The notes under the pieces: model-generated
The model's input: only the letters and a program-made list of their open reading frames with translations
What the model was told of the DNA's origin: nothing
Database searches by the model: none
In this document: positions 63,225-64,000 of the stretch, piece by piece
How the letters are laid out: each line of letters begins with the position of its first letter
Numbering within the stretch: the first letter of the stretch is position 1
From: Hermatobates lingyangjiaoensis
Taxonomy: Eukaryota > Arthropoda > Insecta > Hemiptera > Hermatobatidae
Length of the DNA stretch: 64,000 bases
Assembly (NCBI GenBank): GCA_026182355.1
Contig: JAPFBL010000241.1
Coordinates: 483,433-547,432 of the forward strand
Direction of reading: 5' to 3'
Position numbers and translations under genes: made by a program

Positions 63225-63469
63225 CTGGAAATAAAGTTTCAAATTAAAAATATTATTTTTACAACAATGATATATCCCTACAGTCGAAAATCATTAGAAA
63301 ACTATCATTTACTTATCTATGTCACGAACAAAATCACACGCTAAGACATCAAAGTCCCATCTGTTCAGAACTTTGCGATAGAATGATATACATTTTTTCA
63401 CAACAGATGACTAACCCACCCCAAACCCACTTGCTCATTCCCTTCACTCATCTGTAATGCATTCAAACC

Positions 63470-63845
63470 AGCGTAGGAGTTTAAAAAGAAAATAGCCCCG
63501 AGACCTCCTCTATTAAACCAGCAGTGAGGGTAATCATGTTACGGAGTGCCACCAATTTTATTGGTCATTATCTTGCTCATTATCTTCACTCATCTGTAAT
63601 ACATTCAAACCCGTGTAGGCGTTTAAAAAGAAAATAGCCCCGAGACCTCCTCTATTAAACCAGCTGTGAGGATAACCATGTTACGGAGTGCCACCAATGT
63701 TATTGGTCATTATCTTGCTCATTATCTTCACTCACCTGTAATATATTCAAACCCGCGTAGGCGTTTGAAAAGAAAATAGCCCCGAGACCTCCTCTATTAA
63801 ACCAGCTGTGAGGATAACCATGTTACGGAGTGCCACCAATGGGTG
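63470..63845. repeat. Minisatellite, ~142-bp units
   Basis: Three units with AATAGCCCCGAGACCTCCTC and CATGTTACGGAGTGCCACC, the last truncated. It lies upstream of the first visible exon. Confidence 0.9.
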
Positions 63846-64000
63846 ACCACTCATAATCGTTATAAATCCCCGCTAATCGTAGAAACCAAATTACAATCAC
63901 TTCTTAATACAAATACTTTGTAGTTGAAGTGAAAAAAAAACAACAATGACATTATCAAGGATTTATATGACTCAACAGGTTAGAAGAAGGAGGGGATGCT

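Noticed and set aside
63026..63223. Minus ORF KNYGRTYKKK over exon 1
   Set aside because: It runs into the minisatellite and does not join the next exon in phase.

Overview
This is about 64 kb of very AT-rich animal nuclear DNA. It has small exons split by long introns with GT/AG borders, (TA)n tracts throughout, tRNA-derived SINEs and many transposon remnants. Nothing resembles a prokaryotic operon. An arthropod host is my inference. It rests on endonuclease-bearing Penelope-like elements (PLEs), abundant hAT and Tigger relics, and one SINE that ends in CCTAA repeats, the complement of the arthropod telomere unit. I cannot name the species.

Genes. One large multi-exon gene, or two or more adjacent ones, runs leftward over the whole window. 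I find 31 minus-strand exons between 63224 and 679, plus one possible alternative first exon. They total about 1000 codons. Almost every internal junction is phase 0, and the residues are rich in Glu, Lys, Leu, Gln and Ser with coiled-coil periodicity. I do not recognise the protein. A centrosomal or cytoskeletal scaffold is the most natural guess, unproven. Two exons (32584-32766 and 17014-17079) end in stop codons although compatible exons follow, so there are either alternative 3' ends or more than one gene.

Repeats. Introns are filled with hAT elements with 8-bp target duplications (24929-25106, 25388-25841, 23518-24014, 48105-48464, 15261-15833), Tigger/pogo-type elements (12095-12894, 50583-51324), Helitron ends (near 11983), tRNA-SINEs, a LINE RNase H fragment (28140-28560), several minisatellites, and above all PLE material. 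The best PLE copy is a 2.2-kb head-to-head palindrome at 8703-10884 whose arms both encode a GIY-YIG endonuclease region.

Main discovery. At least seven repeat families share one layout: stem I, a core close to CUGANGA, one extra base, stem II, GAA, a self-complementary helix III of 4-6 bases, one non-G base, then the other strand of stem I. The paired parts differ between families yet stay complementary. This is the layout of minimal type I hammerhead ribozymes, which are known in Penelope-like elements and are thought to act as dimers through a palindromic helix III. The PLE palindrome carries the motif at both outer ends (8756-8790 minus, 10800-10834 plus). The same motif recurs in a nine-unit 83-bp satellite (55169-55918) joined to a second, decayed PLE endonuclease (56013-56370). 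Most other copies lie as inverted pairs between (TA)n tracts.

Repeats also touch the gene's splice sites. The 3' end and donor of exon 29410-29538 are repeated in the adjacent minisatellite, and most of exon 41325-41384 with its donor is copied in inverted orientation next to itself.
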